Below, piece after piece: positions 1-9,008 of a DNA stretch of 21,425 nucleotides; within the stretch, counting starts at the first letter, position 1; the number at the start of each line of letters is the position of its first letter. Location: positions 1-21,425 of the forward strand of contig ML770069.1 of the NCBI GenBank assembly GCA_009733575.1, in the 5' to 3' direction. The DNA is from Gymnopus androsaceus JB14. Its lineage: Eukaryota > Basidiomycota > Agaricomycetes > Agaricales > Omphalotaceae. The position numbers were made by a program, and so were the translations under genes. A model generated the notes under the pieces. The model did not search any database, was not told the origin of the DNA, and was given only the letters and a program-made list of their open reading frames with translations.

Positions 1-117
1 CTTTTGACCGTGGGCCTTGTACTCAGAGACGAGCCCTTGTAAAAATTGCTTCTGAGTCGTAGAGTAGTTATAGCGTCCTTTACTCTAACAGGCTATGATC
101 AGACGTGAAACTTCTGA
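1..117 (+). other. Unresolved 5' flank of the KDZ gene
   Basis: This stretch should hold an upstream exon or intron of the KDZ gene, but I could not place a splice junction. The frame of the first clear exon (starting near 118) extends leftward to in-frame TGA codons at 115-117 and 106-108 and a TAA at 40-42. An acceptor-like CTAACAG ends near 93. Either an acceptor lies between 93 and about 136, or the two TGA codons are real disabling changes of CGA codons. Confidence 0.3.
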
Positions 118-3086
118 TACCTTCCTCATCGTCCAGCGAATGCGTCAGTTGTATATTGCCCTATATGTCCTGATCCAGCCACCAATATGGTGGGCGATTG
201 GGCGAATACTCCTTTGCACCTTCGGTACGCTATTCCTGTACATTGTGGTTCTTTGTGTCACTGACCAACGCTGTCTAGTCATTTGATCATGATGTACACC
301 GCAAGCGATGGTAATTGCAAGCTCAGCCAGTTCCATAAGAATAGCGGAATTGATGACAAGTCACTGTTTCGAGGCAACTCGTACTTTCCTCCAGTACGTC
401 CTTACAAAGAATTTCTTGCAAGCGCAAAGAAATCACCCTATGTTGTGAGTATTCAGAGCTTTTCTCGTGGTCAGAATTACTCAGCTAGCTCTTCAGTCGA
501 CATCTTCAGAATGCGGTCACATCAAGGTCATTAATCGACAACTCAAGCAGGCGACACAAACTGCAGTACCCAAGAAGAAAGTTGGTCTGGTTAGCACAGC
601 CTGTAGCCATGTTTTTATTCTGGCAGGAACTGACATGTACGGTGCCGAGAAGTGAGTAGAGAATCTTCTCTTTCGTCCAAGTACTGACTAGTCTTCAAGC
701 CAAGCAAACGTGGATGCATCGTTCTCTCATGCGTACACCCTCTATGGCTTTGGCGATGACATCGAAACCGGGAATCGACATCTGGTCCGCCACAAGCACA
801 CGTACGATGCACAATGCGACCTTGCGCCAAATGTTTGGATTCGTTTTGCACGATTCCCTTACCTCAGTTCACATCGCAACTTCATACGTCAAGTTGAACG
901 TGGTGTTCCTGTTGTGCATATGGCCAAACACAACGAGGAGGACTGTCGGGAACAGTATAACGTTCCTTACCATTGGTGTAATGCTAATGCCCACGGCGAA
1001 AGCATTGAGCAGCCATGGGTCGAATTCAATCAAGTTGGGGGCTACACGCGACAGATGAACGATGCAAATCGTGAAGACACTATTATTGCACACATTAACG
1101 ACTGGAATCACAAGAAATTAATCAATAGCTGTGAGTTCATCAGTCTCATCTTCATGCCTACACCAAATTCAAACCAGCATGTAGATTATAATTTAGCGCG
1201 ACAGCTGCTAGAGGCACGGATCATGTATCAAGAAGCCCGAGATGAGCTCGAATTGCTCAGTCGTGCCCACAAAGACGAGGTCCCTGGCTGGTCTCGTGTT
1301 CCGCGTCGCCCAACGCAAGACCCCAAGCGTCCCAAGTCATGGAGTAGTGTGTATCATCGCCATCACACACGAATTCCAACGGTGCGGCAGCTATTGGTCA
1401 GCTTATCGCGGGAGGAAGCTTGTGTTCCGGCCAATGCGTTTTTGGGCGAGAGCGAGATGAGCGTCACGCTTGAAGCATTCTGGTCCAAGGCCGTCGAAGC
1501 GGAGAATATACGGTGAGTCTTGATGTTATTGCGAAGTGCTTTGATAACTGACTGTAGGTGACAGTTCAGATATCAACGAATCTCTGGCCGGTCTACAGCA
1601 CTTCTACTCAGAACGCGATGAGCTACATATTGAAGAACTTCGCGAACGCCTGACGGAGGTACTCGAGGAGTTCCGCATGCACCAGGCTGTCGTGATGGCG
1701 GAATTGCCACCTGAGCTGCTCGCGCACTGCTTAGAGGGAGGTTCGGAGTACTTTTGCTTGGGACTCCCTTCAGACCTATCTGTCGATGAGCGACAAAAGT
1801 ATGGTCTCTCAGCGCTGGCTGAGCAGGAAGCTCGCTTACGCGAGGCACAAATCAACAGCACAATTACAAGTCTCAAACACACTGTCAACCGACTTCTCTC
1901 CCTTCTCATGTTCAAGGACAGGAATGTAGATACGGAGAAGCTTCGGACTCGCTCAGGAAAATCGATTCTGAAAACGATTGTTACACGCGATGTAGAAATA
2001 GCTGCGTACAACGAGTTCCGCCAAGCGCTCATTTCACTCCAGGTTCTGGACAACTCGTCAGCTCTATATCCACGCCTATCCGCTTCCGATACCTTCAAGA
2101 AAGATGTCAACCATAAGCGGCGCATAGGGGACTCAAAACGACGCGAGGGAATTCTATGGACTGTCGGCGAAGCACACAAGAGGCTAGTGGAGACGGAATT
2201 GGGGGAGGATCTTCCTGTAGGTGTTGGGGTTAACTCAGAGAACATCGAGCTCAAGACAGCGACTCACTTCACAAAACGTCAACGTAAGCCTGATGTATTC
2301 CGCAGGGAGTAAAAAGCTTATCTTTTTTTCTCAGAACCTCGAACGGGTGCTGTGACACCCAAAAGCTCGACACAAGATGGAAAACAGTCTATAAATGTCA
2401 CATCTAGTACGTGTAGTTTGAGTATTTCACGCTTTGAAACTGACTGGATCTTCTCAGTAAACGAGGACAAGTCAGGCACGCTATGGTCTCTGGGCAAGCG
2501 GGGAGCCTCAGACCTACAGAATACAGAGAGTTGGGAAACTGAAGGTGGCTTTGCCTGCGCGTTGGATGAGATGTCAACTAATACTTTATATTCTAGGCAA
2601 TGCAATCTCATGGTATCGCAGCGAAGCCAACATGTATCGGTGGCTTGAAACTTTTGAACAGAGACATGTGGAGTTCCAACGATATATACTCTACTGCCAG
2701 TCAATGTCCCGCATCTGGACATCTGCCGCGAACAACATCAGCATTGACCGGGGTGTTCTAACTACCTCAGAGACTTTTGCTCTACGAGCGCGAGGGCTGC
2801 GGCAAGCTGCTATCTTTGATGACTTGAAATGTCTTGCACTGGCGCGATTCTCCGAAGTGGTGCATCCAGGGTTCTTTCAGCTGAACGAGAATCTTGCACC
2901 ACTGATCACCGACTTCCGACAAGATCAACTCGAGTGGATGAGTGATTTAGATATCATACGAGCAGATTTGGTATGTGGCTTACATTTTGGTTTGAGTTAT
3001 TTCTCATAGATTTGCAGGAGTTCGGTTCTGACTTAGGTGGAATGTACTCGCATCCAGTTCCGAAGAAGAAAAGGTGCGTAACATGA
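118..3086 (+). CDS. KDZ transposase-like protein (CxC2 type), 5'-partial, nine exons
   Basis: Transposase of the KDZ superfamily (Kyakuja/Dileera/Zisupton DNA transposons), which is expanded in mushroom genomes. My exon model is 118-224, 279-444, 497-651, 700-1130, 1185-1512, 1565-2283, 2335-2544, 2597-2970 and 3018-3086. All introns are GT-AG, 47-54 nt, and every junction keeps phase, giving about 852 residues with no internal stop. Family hallmarks seen: CPICPDPATN in exon 1, TASDGNCKL in exon 2, ECGHIKVIN and ACSHVFILAGTDMYGAE in exon 3, then VPVVHMAKH followed by HGESIEQPWVEFNQ in exon 4, and a charged, helical C-terminal half ending PKKKR before the stop. The N-terminal CxC2 cysteine cluster would lie left of the window. 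Exons after 118 look intact, so the gene may be recently active or domesticated. Terminal inverted repeats were not found. Family assignment is from remembered pattern, not a search; the 5' edge is uncertain. Confidence 0.82.
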
Positions 3087-3496
3087 TGTTGCTGGCTACT
3101 TGAGTATTTACTTAGTAGTTCTTCTTAGTCGTCCTTAGCAAGAAGTTTGTTCACTCAAGTATGTTCTCTATTACTTTCAGTGATTGAGCTTTACTTAGTT
3201 TAAGTACAGTGTTTGCTCTGAGCAAAGTAAGTATAAGTAAATACTTGAGACTGCTTTACTTAGTATGTAGTTTCCTCAGGTTTCTACTCACTACATGCTT
3301 ACTTAGTTTGTACTTAGCTAAGTATATTCCTAAGGATTACTTATAAAGTTGGTGTACTTACAATAATTACTTAAGTAAAGCTTCGAGTACTTGTACTTAC
3401 TATTTAAAGTTGTTTTCTTAAATTTAATCCTGAGTAAATTCTCAAGAATTACTTAAATTGTATTTAATCCTGAGTAAATTCTCAAGAATTACTTAA
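3087..3496. repeat. AT-rich field of ACTTA/TAAGT motifs
   Basis: There is no coding potential here. The stretch is dominated by about 20 short ACTTA or TAAGT motifs on both strands, often as ACTTAGT, TTACTTAG or AAGTAAGTATAAGTAAATACTT. A perfect 12-bp palindrome TTACTTAAGTAA lies at 3367-3378. It lies exactly between the KDZ stop and the first recognisable base of the Gypsy element, so it may be a terminal or inserted non-autonomous element rather than ordinary spacer. Confidence 0.7.
3422..3496 (+). repeat. Direct repeat, 35 bp, two copies, 40-bp period
   Basis: ATTTAATCCTGAGTAAATTC followed by TCAAGAATTACTTAA occurs at 3422-3456 and again at 3462-3496, with no mismatch that I can see. The second copy abuts the start of the retroelement reading frame at 3497. 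It belongs to the surrounding ACTTA-rich field. Confidence 0.9.
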
Positions 3497-3757
3497 GAAA
3501 AAAGCGACTTTCTTGAGAAAAGCTGCCCTGGTGGTTGTGGCACCGGCGTCACTTACGGAGGAAGCGGTCAACCCATGAAGTTGGATCGAGGCAGGGCATG
3601 AGGCCCATTCAAGTGTTTCGGGTGTGGACAACCTGGACACATGAAGAGGGATTGCCCCAATAAACGAGAAACAATACGTCAGGCATTTACGACGTTGAAT
3701 GAGGAAGATCAGGCAGAGCTCGGGAAGCTCTGGGGTTTTGTGAAATCTCAACAGTGA
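3497..3757 (+). pseudogene. gag: Gag C-terminal fragment with zinc knuckle
   Basis: This is the C-terminal end of a retrotransposon Gag, the RNA-binding structural protein. The reading frame includes GVTYGGSGQPMKLDRG, then a CCHC zinc knuckle (CFGCGQPGHMKRDC, pattern CX2CX4HX4C) near 3614-3655, and ends KLWGFVKSQQ at a TGA at 3755-3757. About 86 codons remain; the capsid part is missing. A premature TGA at 3599-3601, just before the knuckle, falls where related elements often have a basic residue, so a CGA-to-TGA change is likely. Pol lies in the -1 frame relative to this frame and overlaps its end. Confidence 0.82.
3733..3739 (+). promoter_or_regulatory. Candidate -1 ribosomal frameshift heptamer (gag/pol)
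   Basis: G GGT TTT, read in the Gag frame, fits the X XXY YYZ slippery consensus. It sits 15 bases before the Gag stop. A -1 slip here enters the frame that stays open through Pol. This is inference from position and pattern; no downstream pseudoknot was established. Confidence 0.5.
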
Positions 3758-6700
3758 ACACAGGTCCTGTTGAGTCTCAGTCGGTTTCGGACATGGACAA
3801 CTCTATATATGTAGATAGTGGTATTTCATACACGATAAATACACCTGAATCTACCCTCATTTTGCCATCTCCAAAAAAGATTGAAAACCCTGTAAGGTTT
3901 GCTCTGAATTCTTCAGAATGGTTGGTTAATTGCATACAGACATTGAACGACTCTCGAGCAATTGGAGAATTACGGACTTGGGTCCCTAATAACCAATGAC
4001 AAGAAATAACGGATCAAACAGTAACGGAAATAAGGAAATTGTCAACACCAGATGCAATTGAAGCAGTCAATAACTTCAAACGTAAACGTTTCGTAAGAGG
4101 TACAAAAGGCAAGGACCTTAAACTATTGGTCATAATCGAAGACATCACAAAAGGCAATCAAATAGAAGCAGATGCACTTCTAGATTGTGGAGCAACCGGA
4201 TCGTGTATCAATAAAGAATTTGTTGAGAAACATAACATTCCGATCCGAAAACTCCCAATCAAAATTGCCGTATACAATGCTGATGGTACCTTAAATGCCG
4301 GCGGATCAATCGAAGCAATGACAGAAGTTCGTTTAGTCATCGGAGACCATGTAGAAAGAATAGAGTTTGGAGTTACCAATCTTGGAAACACCGATATCTT
4401 CATTGGTCTCGACTGGCTTAGGGAACACAACCCTAGCATAGATTGGACAAACTCTACTGTTACTTTTGACTGTTGTCCCACTCGTTGTGGCTATATCCCT
4501 TGGTGGCTAAACCCAGAAGAAGGAAGCTCCCTCAATCACCTAGAAGAAGGGGAGAGACTTTTCATATTTGATTGGGAAGGCTATGTCAAAGACCACGGAC
4601 ACATACGCACAATGTCAGAACCCTCTACAGCAGATCAATACGTTGAAAAACATCCTGCTGTATTCAATAAAAAAGGATTTGACGAACTTCCTAAACAACG
4701 ACCATGGGACCATGCCATTGAACTCACACCTGGTTCTAATCCTGTAGACTGCAAAGTATATCCTCTGAACCTTGACAAACAAAAGGCACTAGATGAGTTT
4801 TTAGAGGAGAACTTGCGATCCGGACGTATTCGACCATTGAATTCTCCAATGGCTTCACCATTCTTCTTTGTTAAAAAGAAAGATGGTGCTTTATGACCAG
4901 TCCAGGATTACAGGAAACTCAACGATATGACAATTAAAAACCGTTATCCACTTCCTTTAATCCAAGAACTAATCGATAAGCTTAAAGACGCTAAGGTTTT
5001 TACAAAAATGGACATTCGATGGGGATACAACAATACTCGAATCAAGGATGGTGATGAATGGAAAGCAGCGTTCAGAACTAATCAAGGGTTGTTCGAACCC
5101 ACGGTTATGTTTTTTGGTCTCACAAACTCTCCTGCAACATTCCAAGCATTTATGAATCATATCCTGAAACGCCTCATTGACGAAGGACACGTAATCGTAT
5201 ATATGGACGATATCCTTGTATTCACAGACACCATTGAAGAACATCGTCGTATTGTACATGAAGTCCTTAAAATTCTTGAAGAGAATGGTCTTTATCTGAA
5301 ACCGGAAAAGTGTACATTTGAGTCACCTCACGTCAACTATTTGGGTATCATCGTCGGAAATGGACAAGTAAAAATGGATCCAAAGAAAGTCAAAGCAGTC
5401 AAAGACTGGCCAGTTCCAAAGAAGAAAGGCGATATACAATCCTTTTTAGGATTCTGTAACTTCTTTAGACGCTTCATTTGAGGATTTAGTCATGTTGCCA
5501 GACCACTTAGCAAACTCACTGGAAATGCGGAATGGTCATGGGGTCCTGAAGAGTTTCAAGCCTTCGAAACTCTAAAGACAAGAATTGCTGAAGACGTTAC
5601 CCTTGTAATTCCCCTAGACAATGGGAAATTCCGAGTAGAAGCCGATTCATCTGACTTTGCCAATGGTGCTGTTCTATCCCAACAGGTTGACGGAAAATGG
5701 AGACCAGTAGCTTTTAGATCTCGCTCTCTCAATGACGTTGAACGTAACTACGAGATTTATGACAAAGAAATGATGGCTATTATGGATTCATCATCGGAAT
5801 GGCGCCAATACCTTATGGGCACTCAAGAACCATTTGAAATATGGACCGATCACCAAAATCTCCAGTACTTCTGTAAACCACAGAAACTTAATTGACAACA
5901 AGCACGTTGGGTTACAGAACTATCCGAGTACGAATTCGCTCTTCATCACAAACCAGGGACTTCTATGGGAAAAGCTGACGCTTTGTCAAGGATGACAAAC
6001 CTTGAGACGGGGGTGAATGACAACAAAGACATCATTGTTCTAAAACCCGAATTCTTCATCAATATAATCCGTGAAACCGAAAGTCCAGAAGACGCTATCA
6101 TTGACAAAATCAAAAAATATGTCAATAACATGGACAAAGCGGTAGTCGAAGCTCTAAACGGAAAAGACAAATACTGGGTTAACAAACACGGTGGAATCGT
6201 CACGTGGAAAAATCGCATTTACGTCCCAAAAAACCGAGAATTACGAGGAGAAATCATACAAAAACACCACGACTCAATCCTTGGAGGACATCCAGGTCAA
6301 TATAAAACGTGGGAGTTAGTCACTCGTGACTACTGGTGGCCAGGAATAGGAAACAACATCCAAATGTACATAAAAGGATGCGAGAAATGCCAAGCCACAA
6401 AAATCCATCGAAACAAACCTGTCGGACATCTTAATCCCCATAATGTACCATCCGGACCTTGGGAATTTGTAGGAGTAGATCTGATTGGGAAGTTACCGGA
6501 AGCAGGAGGATTCGATGCCATTGCTGTATTCGCCGATCACTATACAAAACGAATTAGACTTCTTCCCACTCATATGTCATTAACGTCAGAAGGCATGGCA
6601 CGAATGTATAGAGAAAAGATCTTCCCTATTCATGGACTCTTCCGAAAGATTGTACATGATCGAGGGCCACAATTCCACTCAGGTTTTATGAAAGAACTTT

Positions 6701-7698
6701 ACAAACAACTTGGAATCGAAGCAAACTTTACAACGGCATATCATCCTCAGACTAATGGACAAACCAAAAGAACGAACCAAGAAACCGAACACTATCTTCG
6801 TTTGTTCATCAATTACCACCAATCAGATTGGCACGAATGGTTACCCACAGCCGAGTTTGCATACAACAATTGAGTACACTCCGCTACGAAAGTTACTCCC
6901 TTCTTTGCCGACATGGGTCGTCATCCCTATAAAGGCACTGCACCAAAAGAAAAGTCCTCTAATCCTTCAGCCCAAGAGTTTGCCGATAGTATGAAAAAAG
7001 TATGAGACGAAGTAGGATCAGCGCTAAAGAAAGCGGCTGAAGACATGACTCGCTACTACGACAAAAAACATAGCGAGTCAAAGGAATACGAAGTTGGAGA
7101 CAAGGTGTGGCTCGAAGGAATAAACATCACGACAAGTCATCCAATGAAGAAATTGGATGACAAACGTTTTGGACCTTTTGAAGTACTAGAGAAAGTTGGT
7201 CGTAGTTCGTACAAACTCAAAATTCCAAAAACATGGAGAAGCGTTCATAACGTTTTTAATGAAGTTCTCCTCACGACATATCATCCTCCAAAATTCCCAA
7301 ACCAACCCCGAAATACCAATCCACCTCCCGTAGAGATCGAAGGAGAAGAACTGGAGTACAAAGTTGAAGAAATAGTCGATTCGAAGGAAAATAAAAGAAG
7401 TAAGAAGGTGTTGTACAAGGTCAAATGGAAAGGATATGGACCACCTGAAATGACATGGGAACCAGTATCAAATCTCAACAACGCAAAGGATGTTATTAAG
7501 GATTTCCATAATAAAAATCCTTCCAAACCACGCTCAAAGGACATCCGAAAACTTGAAATACCCATGTCATTATTTCCCAGACACCTTTTCCGTCCCATTC
7601 CTGAATCATTAACGACACCCGTTCCAACTTCTATACCAACTGAATCAATGGTGGCAAAGCTTGCACAATGTGGAAATCGTGTCCTAAAGAGGGGGTAA
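3739..7698 (+). pseudogene. pol: Gypsy chromovirus Pol polyprotein, six in-frame TGA codons
   Basis: This is the polyprotein for reverse transcription and integration. A single frame runs from the gag overlap to TAA at 7696-7698 (about 1320 codons). Domains in order: aspartic protease (ALLDCGATGS, near 4174; Cys replaces the usual Ser/Thr after the catalytic Asp), reverse transcriptase (YMDDILVF near 5200), RNase H (VEADSSDFANGAVLSQ near 5635, EIYDKEM, WTDHQN), integrase with an HHCC finger (HHDSILGGHPG then CEKCQ) and DDE core (GVDLIG, HDRGPQF, NQETE), and a C-terminal chromodomain (near 7345-7540, YKVKWKGY, MTWEP). Stops are all TGA, at 3997, 4894, 5479, 5893, 6871 and 7003. Alignment resumes in the same frame after each one, and most fall where family members carry Arg (CGA); the one at 7003 falls where Trp is usual. 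The chromodomain would steer integration toward marked chromatin. This copy is inactive unless stops are read through. Confidence 0.9.
7687..7695 (+). other. Polypurine tract
   Basis: AAAGAGGGGG lies immediately before TAA and the TGTTATG start of the 3' LTR. This is the usual position of the primer for plus-strand DNA synthesis in LTR retrotransposons. Confidence 0.75.
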
Positions 7699-8130
7699 TG
7701 TTATGAACATTCTTATCTTATCATTTTTCCTTTATTTACTCTTGTATATCTACATAAGCGCGCGCTTGTTTAGATGCGCGGCTGTACTAATTAGGTACTG
7801 TCGATCAGAGTATGATCGTTTCCGATCATAACACATGTTAGCATGTCCATACTTGTACGATTGACCTATCATTACTTATTGTTGTTTACCTGTTGTCTTT
7901 TATTGTTTCATGCATTGTTAATGCACAGTCAGGGTATAGGGTATAGGGCTTAGGGTTTGTACTTTAGTATATAAGTAGTAGTAGCTGTAGCTTAGTCCTT
8001 AGCTTCAATCTCGTCAATATCTCCTAGTTCTCAATATCATCTTCTTCTCTTTTCTTCATTGTTCTTGTCTTTGCCTAAGTCTGAAGTCGTGACGCCTGGT
8101 ACCTCGTGTTGCTAGTGCATGGATTCCCCA
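7699..8130 (+). repeat. 3' LTR of the Gypsy element (outer end uncertain)
   Basis: It begins TGTTATGAACATTC right after the polypurine tract. It holds a TATA-like TATATAAG at 7968-7975 followed by a pyrimidine-rich leader, as expected for U3-R. It also has a 12-bp palindrome AAGCGCGCGCTT (7756-7767) and a perfect hairpin TATGATCG-TTTC-CGATCATA (7811-7830). A 17-bp direct repeat (GCTAGTGCATGGATTCC, one mismatch) at 8111-8127 and 8144-8160 lies around the presumed end. No partner LTR is present to fix the boundary. Confidence 0.65.
7968..7975 (+). promoter_or_regulatory. TATA-like box in the LTR
   Basis: TATATAAG is followed by a TC-rich stretch, in the place expected for the element's own promoter. 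It points rightward, toward the 3' end of the oppositely oriented NRPS gene. Confidence 0.45.
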
Positions 8131-9008
8131 CACTACTATATCCGCTAGTGCATGGAATCCATATCCAAAGGGTGCCAGAGGTACTAGCCCTATGAAAACC
8201 AGGCAGGGCCCCTGGATCCCAGGGCCCTGGATTTCCTGTGGATTTTGATCATATTAGATACTGGATTGTTACATTTTGGACTATCTAAGAAGATATAAAT
8301 TGGGGCAGCCTGAAGTGATTACATTACCAAAAGACAAGATAAGTGTAGTGCATTTACTATGGCATACCCTGCCCTTGATTCAATCTTGCATAGCTAAGTC
8401 ATTGTAGGTATGGTTGAGGTATGGATCCATGGACATAGTTCAGTTACCAGCATGTGTGCATTTATAATATACTCATTTACTGTAATTGCTTGGGACATTC
8501 TCCACAGGGCTCTATGGAGAGCTCTGCCTATCTCACCAGAGTTGCTGCTAAGATAACTCATTGAAGGAGGGTTGTGGTGGGATTTTGTTTAGGCAGGGGG
8601 GTTGGTTAGAAGATATCCTCTAGAAAGAAGTTATAATATAAACTCAAATGAGTCAAGAGCAGCCCCATCTGTGGCGGAGGTCTACTTGATGGATGCCCAT
8701 TTGTGCATGATTGTTGTAGAAAGATAGGGTCATAAGCTAAAATTATCTAGCCAAGTTCCAACATACAGATCTCAAGATTCAAGAAGGAAAATAACAACAT
8801 GGATGTTAAATAGGAACATTATTATGAACAAGGTACAAAAGAATATATAAACTTGTAAAGACTATGGCTAGACTCTGAACCCAAGAAGGAGTATGACAAC
8901 ATGTATGTTAAATAGGAACATTATCATGAACAGGGTACAAAAGAATATTTGGCTTGTAAAAACAATGGCTGGACTCTGGTACTTGTCTGTATGTTGCATG
9001 AAAGAACT
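8131..9008. other. Non-coding spacer between the LTR and the NRPS 3' end
   Basis: I see no gene here. It contains a 12-bp perfect palindrome CCAGGGCCCTGG (8219-8230) in a small GGGCCC-rich patch and the duplicated block at 8781-8978. The part next to 9009 should hold the NRPS 3' untranslated region and polyadenylation signal, which I did not identify with confidence. Confidence 0.6.
8781..8978 (+). repeat. Tandem duplication of about 97 bp, 102-bp period
   Basis: The first unit (8781-8877) and second unit (8883-8978) both begin AAGAAGG and share long stretches such as TGTTAAATAGGAACATTAT and GGTACAAAAGAATAT, and both end GACTCTG. They differ by scattered substitutions, so the duplication is not very recent. 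It lies directly downstream of the NRPS coding region. Confidence 0.88.

Larger units (their letters stand above)
3497..8130 (+). mobile_element. 5'-truncated Ty3/Gypsy chromovirus (LTR retrotransposon)
   Basis: The order Gag zinc knuckle, protease, reverse transcriptase, RNase H, integrase, chromodomain, polypurine tract, LTR identifies a chromodomain-bearing Ty3/Gypsy element. There is no 5' LTR, primer-binding site or N-terminal Gag: recognisable element sequence starts abruptly at 3497, next to the ACTTA-rich repeat. The 3' LTR begins TGTTATGAACA at 7699, directly after a purine tract. Its outer end cannot be fixed without a second LTR copy, so 8130 is a guess. Seven in-frame TGA codons interrupt Gag and Pol, so this copy should not encode its own proteins. 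Confidence 0.88.

Noticed and set aside
1604..2254. Long minus-strand open frame, 216 codons, Ser/Arg-rich
   Set aside because: It is the antisense shadow of the KDZ exon at 1565-2283, and its composition is typical of a reverse-strand artefact.
3754..7698. Reassigned UGA codon (readthrough) in the retroelement
   Set aside because: The KDZ, NRPS and GT2 genes in my models use TGA as a normal stop, and most of the element's TGA codons fit simple transition mutations at Arg or Trp codons.
7932..7957. Telomere-like GGGTATAGGGTATAGGGCTTAGGGT
   Set aside because: It is only four irregular units inside an LTR; not evidence of a telomere or fusion point.
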